A DNA stretch of 9,372 bases, taken from positions 1-9,372 of the forward strand of contig NZ_CAMLOV010000200.1 in assembly GCF_946481715.1 (NCBI RefSeq). The letters run 5' to 3'. Under the pieces are notes generated by a model, which was not told the DNA's origin, did no database searches, and was given only the letters and a program-made list of their open reading frames with translations. The position numbers and the translations under genes were made by a program. Shown here piece after piece: positions 1-6,755 of this stretch. Every line of letters begins with the position of its first letter. The first letter of the stretch is position 1. Source of the stretch: an uncultured Mucilaginibacter sp. (lineage in GTDB: Bacteria > Bacteroidota > Bacteroidia > Sphingobacteriales > Sphingobacteriaceae).

Positions 1-362
1 GCAGGGGCTTCGTTTTTGCGGCCACCGGTATAAGTCCGGTGCTCATTGGCAGTTGCTGCCGGTGCAGGTACCGGTTGCCCCGATGGAGCCTGCGCAGATG
101 CCACAACAATGCCTGCAACGGCACCGCCGGCAATACCAGATATGGAAGAACCATTTGCTACAGCCGACCCTGCGCTGTGCAACCCTGCGTTAACTTTTTC
201 GCCAAAGGTAGCGCCCTGGGTTTGTTTGGCAACCGTAACGTTCATGGATATCCGGTTTGGCATGCCGCCGTTAATTTGGTTGATGCTTTTTTCGGTAGAT
301 GCCTGGGCGAATGTTGTTACGCTTATTAAGGTTAATACAACTGAGGTGAAATACTTTTTCAT
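1..362 (-). CDS. Exported Gly/Ala-rich protein with glycine zipper, N-terminal part only
   Basis: Reading the minus strand from the ATG at 362 gives about 120 codons with no stop, open to the window edge, so the C-terminus is missing. The protein starts with a clear signal peptide (MKKYFTSVVLTLISVTTFAQ, cleavage probably near residue 20). A polar stretch follows (residues 21-70), then a Gly/Ala-rich hydrophobic segment (residues 71-92) with glycines spaced GxxxGxxxG at 76, 80 and 84, which is a glycine-zipper pattern. After that comes a Pro/Ala-rich linker (about 91-105). Glycine zippers are known in small membrane-inserting or envelope proteins, but I do not recognise this family and give no function. 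The start is favoured because a signal peptide begins exactly there and no earlier in-frame ATG fits. Plus-strand ORFs over the same bases are shadows. The gene lies downstream of the GlxA-type regulator with 107 bases between, so it may have its own promoter. Confidence 0.7.
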   Translation of the reverse strand, partial: MKKYFTSVVLTLISVTTFAQASTEKSINQINGGMPNRISMNVTVAKQTQGATFGEKVNAGLHSAGSAVANGSSISGIAGGAVAGIVVASAQAPSGQPVPAPAATANEHRTYTGGRKNEAP

Positions 363-423
363 GATGTTTGATATTTTGTTTTGGTTTTTATAACTCTATA
401 TCAACAGCCCCCGGAATTTGTTA

Positions 424-433
424 CCCCCCCCCC
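424..433. repeat. Homopolymer of ten C (G10 on the minus strand)
   Basis: Ten consecutive C lie about 62 bases upstream of the start of the exported protein at 1-362. A run of five C (plus strand 409-413) lies nearby, so the minus-strand leader has a G10 and a G5 run. A tract of this length in a promoter or leader can vary by slipped-strand pairing. No clear TAnnTTTG element is visible beside it, so a regulatory role is a guess. Confidence 0.85.
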
Positions 434-469
434 TGTTTTAAACTATTTTTGAAATTTTTTTTAAGCGGC

Positions 470-1447
470 TTATAAAGCTGTTTCCTTGTTGTACTTATTG
501 CGGTATTCGATAGGCGACATCCCCGTTATTTTTCTAAACACCTCGCGAAAAGTTTGGATATCGGTATAGCCAACATCATACATAATTTCGTTGATGGTTT
601 TGCGGCCTATCTCCAGGCGCTTTTTGCCGGCTTCTATTTTTACTCGCTGGATATATTCTATAACGGTATTGCGAGTGGCTTTCTTAAACCTGCGCTCAAA
701 TGTGCGGCGGCTGATGTTGAATTGCTCTGCTATCTGCTCCACAGTGAACTTTTGTTGATAGTTTTGTTCAATATAATCCTGAATGTTTTTGATCACATCG
801 TCGCCATGGTCTTTAAGTCCATTAAAGGTGATAAAGGGCGACTGGAAATTACGGTCGATATCTACCACAAAATATTTGGCGGCGCGAATGCTCATCTCGC
901 GGCTGGTATAGCGTTCTACCAAATGTAGCAGCAGGTTCCAGTAAGCATTGCAGCCGCCGCTGCTGTAAAGCCCGTTTTGGTCTGTTATTACCCGTTCATC
1001 TACCAGTTTTGCCGAAGGGTAAAAATGGCGGAACTCGTTTGCATACTGCCAATGCGTAGTGCATTGCCTGCCTTTTAACAAGCCGCTGAATGCCAGCAAA
1101 AACGCGCCCGAGCACAGGCTTGCCACAGCCACACCGCTTTTATACTGTTCGGCTATCCAGGGCGCGTAATCTTTATTTATATAAGTGGAACTCATCATAT
1201 CGCCCGAAAGGGAGGGAATGATAATGAGGTCGGTTTTATCCAGTTCGCTTAGCAAGGCGTCGGGCGTTATGGTGAATAGCCCATCGTTGAGTTTCACCTC
1301 TTTGGTAAAGCCCACTATGCTGATGCTGAACAACGCTGGTTTCCCCGCCTCTTTTAAAAACTCATTCACTTTAGTAAACACATACCGCGAATCGGCTATA
1401 GAAGCTAAAACGGATTGCTTAAGGGCGAGTATGGAAATGTGAATCAT
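470..1447 (-). CDS. GlxA-type transcriptional regulator (DJ-1/PfpI domain plus AraC HTH)
   Basis: A cytoplasmic transcription factor of 325 residues, the usual length for the GlxA group. Residues 1 to about 190 form a DJ-1/PfpI (class I glutamine-amidotransferase-like) domain. The nucleophile-elbow segment SLCSGAFLLA puts a cysteine at position 112, followed by TTHWQYANEF, typical of this group. Residues about 218-318 are the AraC/XylS DNA-binding domain with two helix-turn-helix units: FTVEQIAEQFNISRRTFERR (234-253) and the segment around 284-306, ending with the GMSPIEYR signature (309-316). In this family the N-terminal domain usually serves as a ligand or stress sensor and not as an active amidase. 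The gene is divergent from the VOC/DoxX-like operon, with 109 bases between the starts, so that operon is its likeliest target. The effector is unknown. Confidence 0.9.
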   Translation of the reverse strand: MIHISILALKQSVLASIADSRYVFTKVNEFLKEAGKPALFSISIVGFTKEVKLNDGLFTITPDALLSELDKTDLIIIPSLSGDMMSSTYINKDYAPWIAEQYKSGVAVASLCSGAFLLAFSGLLKGRQCTTHWQYANEFRHFYPSAKLVDERVITDQNGLYSSGGCNAYWNLLLHLVERYTSREMSIRAAKYFVVDIDRNFQSPFITFNGLKDHGDDVIKNIQDYIEQNYQQKFTVEQIAEQFNISRRTFERRFKKATRNTVIEYIQRVKIEAGKKRLEIGRKTINEIMYDVGYTDIQTFREVFRKITGMSPIEYRNKYNKETAL

Positions 1448-1508
1448 ACGCTAAATTTAAATGAAATATTTGGCGCAAACACCCACCCTATAATGTCGTA
1501 TTAACACC

Positions 1509-1539
1509 TTTGTTTTATGCTTTTATGCCACTACTTTTA
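1509..1539 (+). promoter_or_regulatory. Candidate Bacteroidota promoter for the VOC/DoxX-like operon
   Basis: TTTG at 1509-1512, a 19-base spacer, then TACTTTTA at 1532-1539. This matches the Bacteroidota sigma-ABfr pattern (-33 TTTG, -7 TAnnTTTG) except for the last base. Transcription would start near 1546, leaving a very short leader before the ATG at 1557. Spacing and position fit well, but there is no transcript evidence. Confidence 0.45.
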
Positions 1540-1556
1540 AAAAAACAAAAGGGCAA

Positions 1557-1985
1557 ATGTTAGGCTTTACACCGTACTTACATTTTATGGGCAATACCGA
1601 GGAGGCCATGAATTATTATAAAAGCATCCTCGGCGGCGAATTCACCATTTTTTCGCGGTTTAAAGATATCCCGGGTGGCGAGAAAATGATCGCGATCGAG
1701 AGGATGAAGATGATACATGTATCATTGGTGCTGGATAACGGGCTAACGATAATGGCTACGGATTTCCTGCAATCGATGGAGCAGAAGCTGGTGCCGGGCA
1801 ATAACTTTCATATCTGCATACATACCGAAAGCGAAAAGGAAACCGACCGCTTGTTTCAGGGACTTGCTGCGGGTGGCAAGGTGGATATGCCGCTGAACAA
1901 GACCTTCTTTACGGCCTATTTTGGCATGTGTACCGATAAGTTTGGCGTACAATGGATGTTGAGCTATGCCGAACCAAAAAAATAA
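1557..1985 (+). CDS. VOC-superfamily (PhnB/YjdN-like glyoxalase-fold) protein
   Basis: A soluble 142-residue protein of the vicinal oxygen chelate superfamily, PhnB/YjdN-like branch. The sequence begins with the family opening FTPYLHFMGNTEEAMNYYKS (residues 4-23) followed by ILGGEF. It contains MIHVSLVLDNGLTIMATD (52-69), and ends with MPLNKTFFTAYFGMCTDKFG (111-130) and VQWMLSY, the second beta-alpha-beta module. Members are built from paired VOC modules and generally work as dimers. Most in this branch have no known substrate, and the name '3-demethylubiquinone methyltransferase-like' in databases is not a proven function. The start at 1557 is right because the conserved region begins almost at once. 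It is followed after 38 bases by the DoxX-like gene, so they are probably co-transcribed, and it diverges from the GlxA-type regulator. A detoxification or stress role is inference from the context. Confidence 0.88.
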   Translation: MLGFTPYLHFMGNTEEAMNYYKSILGGEFTIFSRFKDIPGGEKMIAIERMKMIHVSLVLDNGLTIMATDFLQSMEQKLVPGNNFHICIHTESEKETDRLFQGLAAGGKVDMPLNKTFFTAYFGMCTDKFGVQWMLSYAEPKK

Positions 1986-2023
1986 ATATCAACAATAAAC
2001 CGATCACTAATAAAACTAAAACC

Positions 2024-2407
2024 ATGACTGAAACTCAATCAACATCAAAAGCTGCCCTATGGGCAGGTTGGATCATCACCGTATTGTGCATCCTCTTTTA
2101 CCTGGTAGATGCCGGGATGAAAATAGCAATGGCAAAAGTATCTGTAGATGGCAGCGTTAAACTCGGCTGGCCTGTAGAACATGTACAAACCATCGGCTTT
2201 ATTTTACTGGCATGCACCATCCTCTATGCTATTCCGCGTACTGCGGTGCTGGGCGCTGTTTTAATCACCGGGTACCTGGGTGGCGCTGTTGCCGTGATGA
2301 TGCGCACGCCCGCGCCTTACTTTTTCCCTATCGCATTCGGTGTGTTAACATGGGCGGGCTTATATTTCCGCAATGCAAAACTGCAGGCGCTGGTGAAAGG
2401 GCAATAG
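2024..2407 (+). CDS. DoxX-like four-helix membrane protein
   Basis: A small inner-membrane protein of 127 residues with four predicted helices (about 11-29, 55-70, 73-92 and 98-115). The DoxX-like features are the segment YLVDAGMKI in helix 1, a Pro at 71 after helix 2, and GYLGGAVAVMMR (83-94) in helix 3. The reading frame stays open upstream to 1952, but that would overlap the VOC gene and add 24 polar residues. The ATG at 2024 gives the normal family N-terminus and a 38-base gap, so I chose it. DoxX-like proteins are often found beside AraC-type regulators and VOC proteins. Their biochemical role is unknown, although the wider DoxX family is linked to redox or thiol stress. A strong terminator begins 10 bases after the stop. 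Confidence 0.85.
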   Translation: MTETQSTSKAALWAGWIITVLCILFYLVDAGMKIAMAKVSVDGSVKLGWPVEHVQTIGFILLACTILYAIPRTAVLGAVLITGYLGGAVAVMMRTPAPYFFPIAFGVLTWAGLYFRNAKLQALVKGQ

Positions 2408-2417
2408 AAATCGCTTC

Positions 2418-2460
2418 AAAAAGAAAGCTTGTGAATTGTTGATCAGCAGGCTTTCTTTTT
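2418..2460. terminator. Bidirectional intrinsic terminator between convergent genes
   Basis: Eleven perfect base pairs join 2418-2428 (AAAAAGAAAGC) and 2450-2460 (GCTTTCTTTTT). A few further inner pairs (2429-2431 with 2447-2449) extend the stem. The plus-strand transcript ends in a run of seven T (2456-2462), and the minus-strand transcript also ends in T5. It closes both the DoxX-like gene (stop 2407) and the epimerase gene (stop 2479). Confidence 0.9.
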
Positions 2461-2478
2461 TTATTTCATGAGGGAGAA

Positions 2479-4092
2479 TCAGCGCTTTACAACCGTGGCT
2501 TTCGATTCGTTCTCTTCCAAATCTATTGCTTTTACAGAAAACCCACCCTTTGGCCATGCTTGTCCTGTTAAGGGCTGCCAATGCGTTAGCGGCGTAAAAG
2601 CTATGTGTTGCCCGCTCAGGTAGATATTGTATCCGTAAAGCCCCGTGTTATCTTTGGATGGCTGCCAGCTGAGTTGCTTTTTGCCGCTTGCGCTGGTAAT
2701 TTTCAGGTTTTTGGGTGCTGATGGCGGCCGCTTATCCGGATGTAAGCGGTTGGTGCAATTGATAAAGGCCCGCAATACGTGGTAAGTACCCTTCCATATC
2801 TGGCCTTTTAGGGCAAGTTTATATTGCGGTTGTTTATCTAAGCCGCCCTGGTACCAGTCGCCGTGCTCGTGGTCAATCAGGTAGGTTTGCACGTAATCCC
2901 ATAGCTTATAAAACTTCTCGCCGTATTGCAGGCTGTCGTTCGGGTACATATCGTCAAACATCAATAAGGTGTTCAGCCCCTCGGCTTGTGCCCACCAGTT
3001 TTTGGTATCGGCTATAATGGTGATGCCGGGTTTATCTTTAAAGTAGTACCCCTCATCGTAAAAGCCGCCAATGGCATTATCCCAGCCGTTTTTAAGGGCA
3101 TGGTCAACCATGCGCTTGGCTACAATTTTGGTAGTTGTGTCATTCTTTAGCCCAAGCAGGTGCGATGCTTCCAGCATCAGGTAGGCGGTTTCTACATCGT
3201 GCCCAAAGGATACATGGTCTAATCCCCGATGGCCCAATATATAGGCTTCTGAGGAATCGCGGTTATTAACCGCTGTCCAGTCGGGTTGAAAGAACAGCGT
3301 GAGGTTGCCCCTGGGCGTAATGATCTTATCCCGTATCAAAAACAACATTTCCTGCAGGCGTTCTTTTAGTAGTTTGTTTGGCCAAACGCGGTACAGTTCG
3401 GTAAAGGCCTCCAGCAGATGGATGGAGGTGTTTTGATCCTTAAAGCCTGTTTCCGCGCGGGATGGGGTAGCGGCGTTCCGTTTTATGGGTGTGCCGTCCA
3501 ATTCCATGTGCTGGTAGTAACCTTTATACAGCGGATCGTGACTGTGCTGCTCCAGCCAGTTAAATTGTTTTATGGCGAGGCTTAGCGCGCTGGTGTCGCC
3601 GCTTTGGTGGTAATAGGCGGCAATGGCATACAGTGCAAAGGAATTTCCGTAAGCTTCTTTTGGCGCAAAGCTGCCGCGTTTGGGCTTGCCCTGCCTGTCG
3701 GTATAGGTGTAAAAGCCGCCGTATTGTTTATCCCACAAAACGTCCTTTAAAAATTGAAAGCCCTGTGCTGCACCTTTGGCATAGTAATTTACCGCGGGGT
3801 ACAACTCTGCCGCCCGGGCGTTGCTCCAAACATGGCGCGCCTGGGTAACTATCATTTTATCCTGGTTGCCCTGCGGTTTAAAATCGTAGGTGAAGCTGCT
3901 TAAAAAGCCGCCGTACAGGGTATCGGTAGCAGCGGGATACCAGGGCTTCAGCAATTCGTCCACCATCGATTTTTTCATTTCGCGGTACACATGCGGGCGA
4001 CTGTGCGGTACAGCTGACTGCGCATAGCTATTGCTGTCAACCGCAATCAGGAAAATCGCTGCAGAGCCTAATTTTTTCAGGATAGAGGCCAT
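2479..4092 (-). CDS. Exported AGE-family epimerase (cellobiose/mannobiose 2-epimerase type) with C-terminal FnIII-like domain
   Basis: A 537-residue (alpha/alpha)6-barrel sugar epimerase of the N-acylglucosamine 2-epimerase family, closest in motifs to cellobiose/mannobiose 2-epimerases, which interconvert glucose and mannose at the reducing end of beta-1,4 disaccharides. A signal peptide (residues 1-24, ending SYAQ) sends it out of the cytoplasm. The barrel covers about 30-450. Candidate catalytic histidines are H225 (NTSIHLLEAF), H298 (HVSFGHDVETAYLM) and H438 (WKGTYHVLRAF). ARHVW (85-89) and NWWAQAEGLNTLL (365-377) are other family motifs. Residues about 457-537 (PPSAPKNL, LSWQPSKDNTGLYGYNIY, VKAIDLEENES) look like a fibronectin type III domain. 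Typical family members are cytoplasmic and near 400 residues, so both the export and the added domain are unusual. The ATG is one base after the GH9 stop (TAG-C-ATG), indicating an operon with coupled translation. Substrate specificity cannot be fixed from sequence; an N-acylglucosamine substrate is less likely. Confidence 0.88.
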   Translation of the reverse strand: MASILKKLGSAAIFLIAVDSNSYAQSAVPHSRPHVYREMKKSMVDELLKPWYPAATDTLYGGFLSSFTYDFKPQGNQDKMIVTQARHVWSNARAAELYPAVNYYAKGAAQGFQFLKDVLWDKQYGGFYTYTDRQGKPKRGSFAPKEAYGNSFALYAIAAYYHQSGDTSALSLAIKQFNWLEQHSHDPLYKGYYQHMELDGTPIKRNAATPSRAETGFKDQNTSIHLLEAFTELYRVWPNKLLKERLQEMLFLIRDKIITPRGNLTLFFQPDWTAVNNRDSSEAYILGHRGLDHVSFGHDVETAYLMLEASHLLGLKNDTTTKIVAKRMVDHALKNGWDNAIGGFYDEGYYFKDKPGITIIADTKNWWAQAEGLNTLLMFDDMYPNDSLQYGEKFYKLWDYVQTYLIDHEHGDWYQGGLDKQPQYKLALKGQIWKGTYHVLRAFINCTNRLHPDKRPPSAPKNLKITSASGKKQLSWQPSKDNTGLYGYNIYLSGQHIAFTPLTHWQPLTGQAWPKGGFSVKAIDLEENESKATVVKR

Positions 4093-4093
4093 G

Positions 4094-6598
4094 CTACGGT
4101 TTTTTCTTGTTCAACAGATGGTCTGCAGCCAATACCAGGAACAGGTAATCAGATGTGCCTCCACCTAAAACATACTCGCCTTGCTGCCATAGGTATGGCC
4201 AGTTTAATAGTTCCGGAAAATCCGGTCGTATTAAAGCCGTACCCGAGGCGCTGCCGCCGGGTATGTAAGAGCGGTCGGCACGGTTAAAACCGTAAGCCGT
4301 GGTCATAGACCGGGCACCCACACCCGATACAAAGGACGAGGTGTTGTTGCCCGGGTGGCAACCCAAAATAAAGTTGATGGAATTGAGCAGATACTCGTTG
4401 CTGAATATAGTTGGGAAGTTGGCGCATAGGAAGTATTGCCTGTACCCAAAGTTTTGGATGCCCCAACCAGCTCCCCAAATGTTTGGTTCGTAGGGTACTC
4501 CGTAAGGGGTTTTCATCCCTTGCTTTTGTATATCGGCATACATTTTTTTAACAGCGGTAGTAATGGCGTCGGTGTAGCCTGCATCATTTACGGCTTTTAA
4601 AGTACGGCCAACCACCCAGCCGGTGTTGTTAATACGCTGGGCTATCATATCCTTGTTTTTCACCAAAAAGTCTGCATATTTTTTATCGCCTGTGGTCAAC
4701 AACAGTTCTACGGCAAGCGGTACAAAGCGGCTTATGTTTTTATCCTCGGTTTTGTTCCAAACTTCGGTAGCTATTTGCATGCATTGGGTAGCAAGCGTAT
4801 CGTTATAGCCCTTCATTACACGGCTTGCAGCTGCTAAAGCTACAGCAGTTTGCAGCGTACGGCCGGTATTTTCCTCGGTAAATACCCAGCGGTCGTCTGC
4901 CGGGGCGGGTTTGTTTAAAATTGGGTCGATGGTGTTGCCGTTGGTTTTGTAAGGGATATTATCGGTTAGGTTGGCCGCATCGCCCAATAAAACATACTGG
5001 CGGATGGTGGGCTCGATAATACCGCGGTAAAACCTGCCCATGGCCTGGTAACCGCCGGTGATGGTAAGCAAACCATGCTCAATCTGTTGCAGCATATCTG
5101 GTTTTCCATCGGGTTGCTGTATCTCTACCAGGTGGTTGTTTTGGTCGATGGTAGTATTGTCATAATCCACATGGAAAGCTTCGTAAGCCAATGTAAGCCC
5201 ATGCACAGTTTCCGCCTGCGATTCTACCCGGATATCAAAATCCCCCGCATCGTGCCAGGCACCCCGGTCCAGGAAAGGGACATTATCGCCGGGCTTAAAT
5301 TTGGTAAGGGTAGAGTGCCCTTGTATGTAGCCATCAAAATGGTTCGAGTCGATCGGTGCCATGCGGGCATCGTCCATATGGCATAGCCCGTGCCATACCC
5401 GGTATTTATCATTTACCCGCATGTGGCACATTTGCGCCGGCAAAAAATATTCAAGCGTAGGCTGCCAAACATCGTTAGTGTAAACTTTGCTGCTGATCTG
5501 GAAGGGTTCCGTTTGGTAACTGCCATATTTAACCACGTACATTCCCGGTTTTTTTATCGAAGAAAAATCGAAATGGAGGTAATGGTAGCGCAAAAAGTTA
5601 CCCCAGTCGGCAGGTGTTTGTTTTATAACGAGTTCCAGGCCGCCGGCTTCTTTTAGGCGGTACAATGTGGCCTGTAATTTTTGCTTTTCGTTTTTATCCA
5701 GCTCTATCACCGCAATTTTTTGCTGGCTGGGGTGGTAACCCACCTGCGAAACCTGTACCACCGGCGGCGATAACCAACCTTTGATGGCATTTGGCGTTAC
5801 CAGCCATTCTATAGCGCCCTTGCTTGCGCCTTTGGCAATGAGCGAGCGGACTACAAACCAGCCGTTGTTATGCTTGCTGCGGCCATCCAGCAATTGCAGT
5901 TTATCACTCTTGAGGTTTTCTATCACCATGCGCTGCGCATCAGATTCAGGCACAATAGTCAGTTTTCTGCCGCTGGCGATGGGCTCCGTTTCGTAAACGC
6001 CCTCTTTATCTTTCAGCATTTGGCTGTTTGATTGCTGCGGGAAAATGCCAAACTGCTCATCGGCGTAAAACGATTTGCCGAACAGGATGCCGGGATACAA
6101 TTCGATATTGAAACCTACCTTGCCTATCCATTCATCGGGCAGTGGCTTATCCAAATCTACAATGATTTTAAAGGCGTTGCCCACCGGCATTACGCGGATG
6201 TTGTAAGCGAAGTTTAGGTCGGGGTAAATGATGGGGTTAAAGCCCTTGCGGTTTATATCGTTGTTGGGGTACTCCATGCGCACGCTTATCTCCTGCGTGG
6301 CTTTATTTACTACCCGTTTGCCCACCTTCGGGGTGGGCGCCCATTGCCCCGGGGTTGGCTCTAAACGCAAATCGCCATTGGTGGCTGTGCGTTGTCCGTT
6401 TTGTATAATACCCACGCCGCCCTGGTGCCCTTCGGGGTAAAAATCGTGCGCCAGCATTACGTTTACGCTGCCATATTCCAGGTACTCCAGGTTGTTGAGA
6501 ACCATACCCGGTTTTTTTTTTGTGGTTTGCGCTTTTAAGTTGTTGATGCCGGCGAAGCAAAATAAACCTGCGGCAATTAAGGTGAGATTAATTTTCAT
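4094..6598 (-). CDS. Exported GH9 glycoside hydrolase (endoglucanase-family) with CelD_N-type Ig domain
   Basis: An 834-residue secreted enzyme of glycoside hydrolase family 9, an inverting family acting mainly on beta-1,4-glucans. A signal peptide covers residues 1-23 (ending NNLKA). Residues about 30-275 form a region I cannot assign, probably beta-rich. Residues about 279-370 (VVQVSQVGYHPSQQKIAV to EPFQIS) match the Ig-like domain that precedes many GH9 catalytic modules. The (alpha/alpha)6 catalytic module runs from about 375 to 830. RGAWHDAGDFD (445-455) holds the Asp pair D450/D453 expected to activate the water. E808 in QQGEYVLGGG is the likely general acid. The usual 'GRNP...SYVTG...HHR' region is altered here to ILGCHPGNNTSSFVSGVGAR with no His-His-Arg. 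It is the first gene of an operon with the epimerase. A weak promoter-like pair (TTTG, 6726-6729; TACATTAT, 6697-6704, minus strand) lies upstream. A run of ten A sits in codons just after the signal peptide. Polymer specificity is not determinable here. Confidence 0.88.
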   Translation of the reverse strand: MKINLTLIAAGLFCFAGINNLKAQTTKKKPGMVLNNLEYLEYGSVNVMLAHDFYPEGHQGGVGIIQNGQRTATNGDLRLEPTPGQWAPTPKVGKRVVNKATQEISVRMEYPNNDINRKGFNPIIYPDLNFAYNIRVMPVGNAFKIIVDLDKPLPDEWIGKVGFNIELYPGILFGKSFYADEQFGIFPQQSNSQMLKDKEGVYETEPIASGRKLTIVPESDAQRMVIENLKSDKLQLLDGRSKHNNGWFVVRSLIAKGASKGAIEWLVTPNAIKGWLSPPVVQVSQVGYHPSQQKIAVIELDKNEKQKLQATLYRLKEAGGLELVIKQTPADWGNFLRYHYLHFDFSSIKKPGMYVVKYGSYQTEPFQISSKVYTNDVWQPTLEYFLPAQMCHMRVNDKYRVWHGLCHMDDARMAPIDSNHFDGYIQGHSTLTKFKPGDNVPFLDRGAWHDAGDFDIRVESQAETVHGLTLAYEAFHVDYDNTTIDQNNHLVEIQQPDGKPDMLQQIEHGLLTITGGYQAMGRFYRGIIEPTIRQYVLLGDAANLTDNIPYKTNGNTIDPILNKPAPADDRWVFTEENTGRTLQTAVALAAASRVMKGYNDTLATQCMQIATEVWNKTEDKNISRFVPLAVELLLTTGDKKYADFLVKNKDMIAQRINNTGWVVGRTLKAVNDAGYTDAITTAVKKMYADIQKQGMKTPYGVPYEPNIWGAGWGIQNFGYRQYFLCANFPTIFSNEYLLNSINFILGCHPGNNTSSFVSGVGARSMTTAYGFNRADRSYIPGGSASGTALIRPDFPELLNWPYLWQQGEYVLGGGTSDYLFLVLAADHLLNKKKP
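6512..6521 (-). repeat. A10 homopolymer inside the GH9 gene
   Basis: Ten T on the plus strand are ten A in the coding sense, encoding the TKKK at about residues 26-29, directly after the signal peptide. It is a possible slippage or sequencing-error site. The frame as given is intact through the whole 834 residues. Confidence 0.85.
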
Positions 6599-6755
6599 AG
6601 CAATTTAGGAAAGGCCGGTTTGGATGTTTTGCGGCCACGGTAAAATTAGTTGATGTTGCACAGTTGCTTTAACACTATTTGATTGATTTGGTACTAATAA
6701 TGTAAACCTCGGCAAGTCTGACGCGCAAAATCTAACCCTAAACGCTTGCGATTGT

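Noticed and set aside
46..393. Plus-strand ORFs at 39-329 and 46-393
   Set aside because: They are antisense to the minus-strand exported protein, which has a proper signal peptide and natural codon pattern.
461..478. TAAGC-C-GCTTA sequence followed by an A-run at the end of the GlxA-type gene
   Set aside because: The loop would be one base and the tail on the transcript is A, not U, so it is not a terminator.
554..928. Plus-strand ORF of 124 codons within the GlxA-type gene
   Set aside because: Antisense to the highly conserved AraC DNA-binding domain; looks membrane-like only because of the opposing frame.
1952..2023. N-terminal extension of the DoxX-like protein
   Set aside because: It would overlap the VOC gene and adds a polar stretch not seen in the family; the ATG at 2024 fits better.
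5075..5656. Several plus-strand ORFs inside the GH9 gene
   Set aside because: Shadows of the conserved GH9 coding sequence, with no family-like sequence of their own.
6613..6636. GGCCG/CGGCC inverted repeat in the GH9 leader
   Set aside because: Only five pairs with a 14-base loop; too weak to claim as a regulatory structure.
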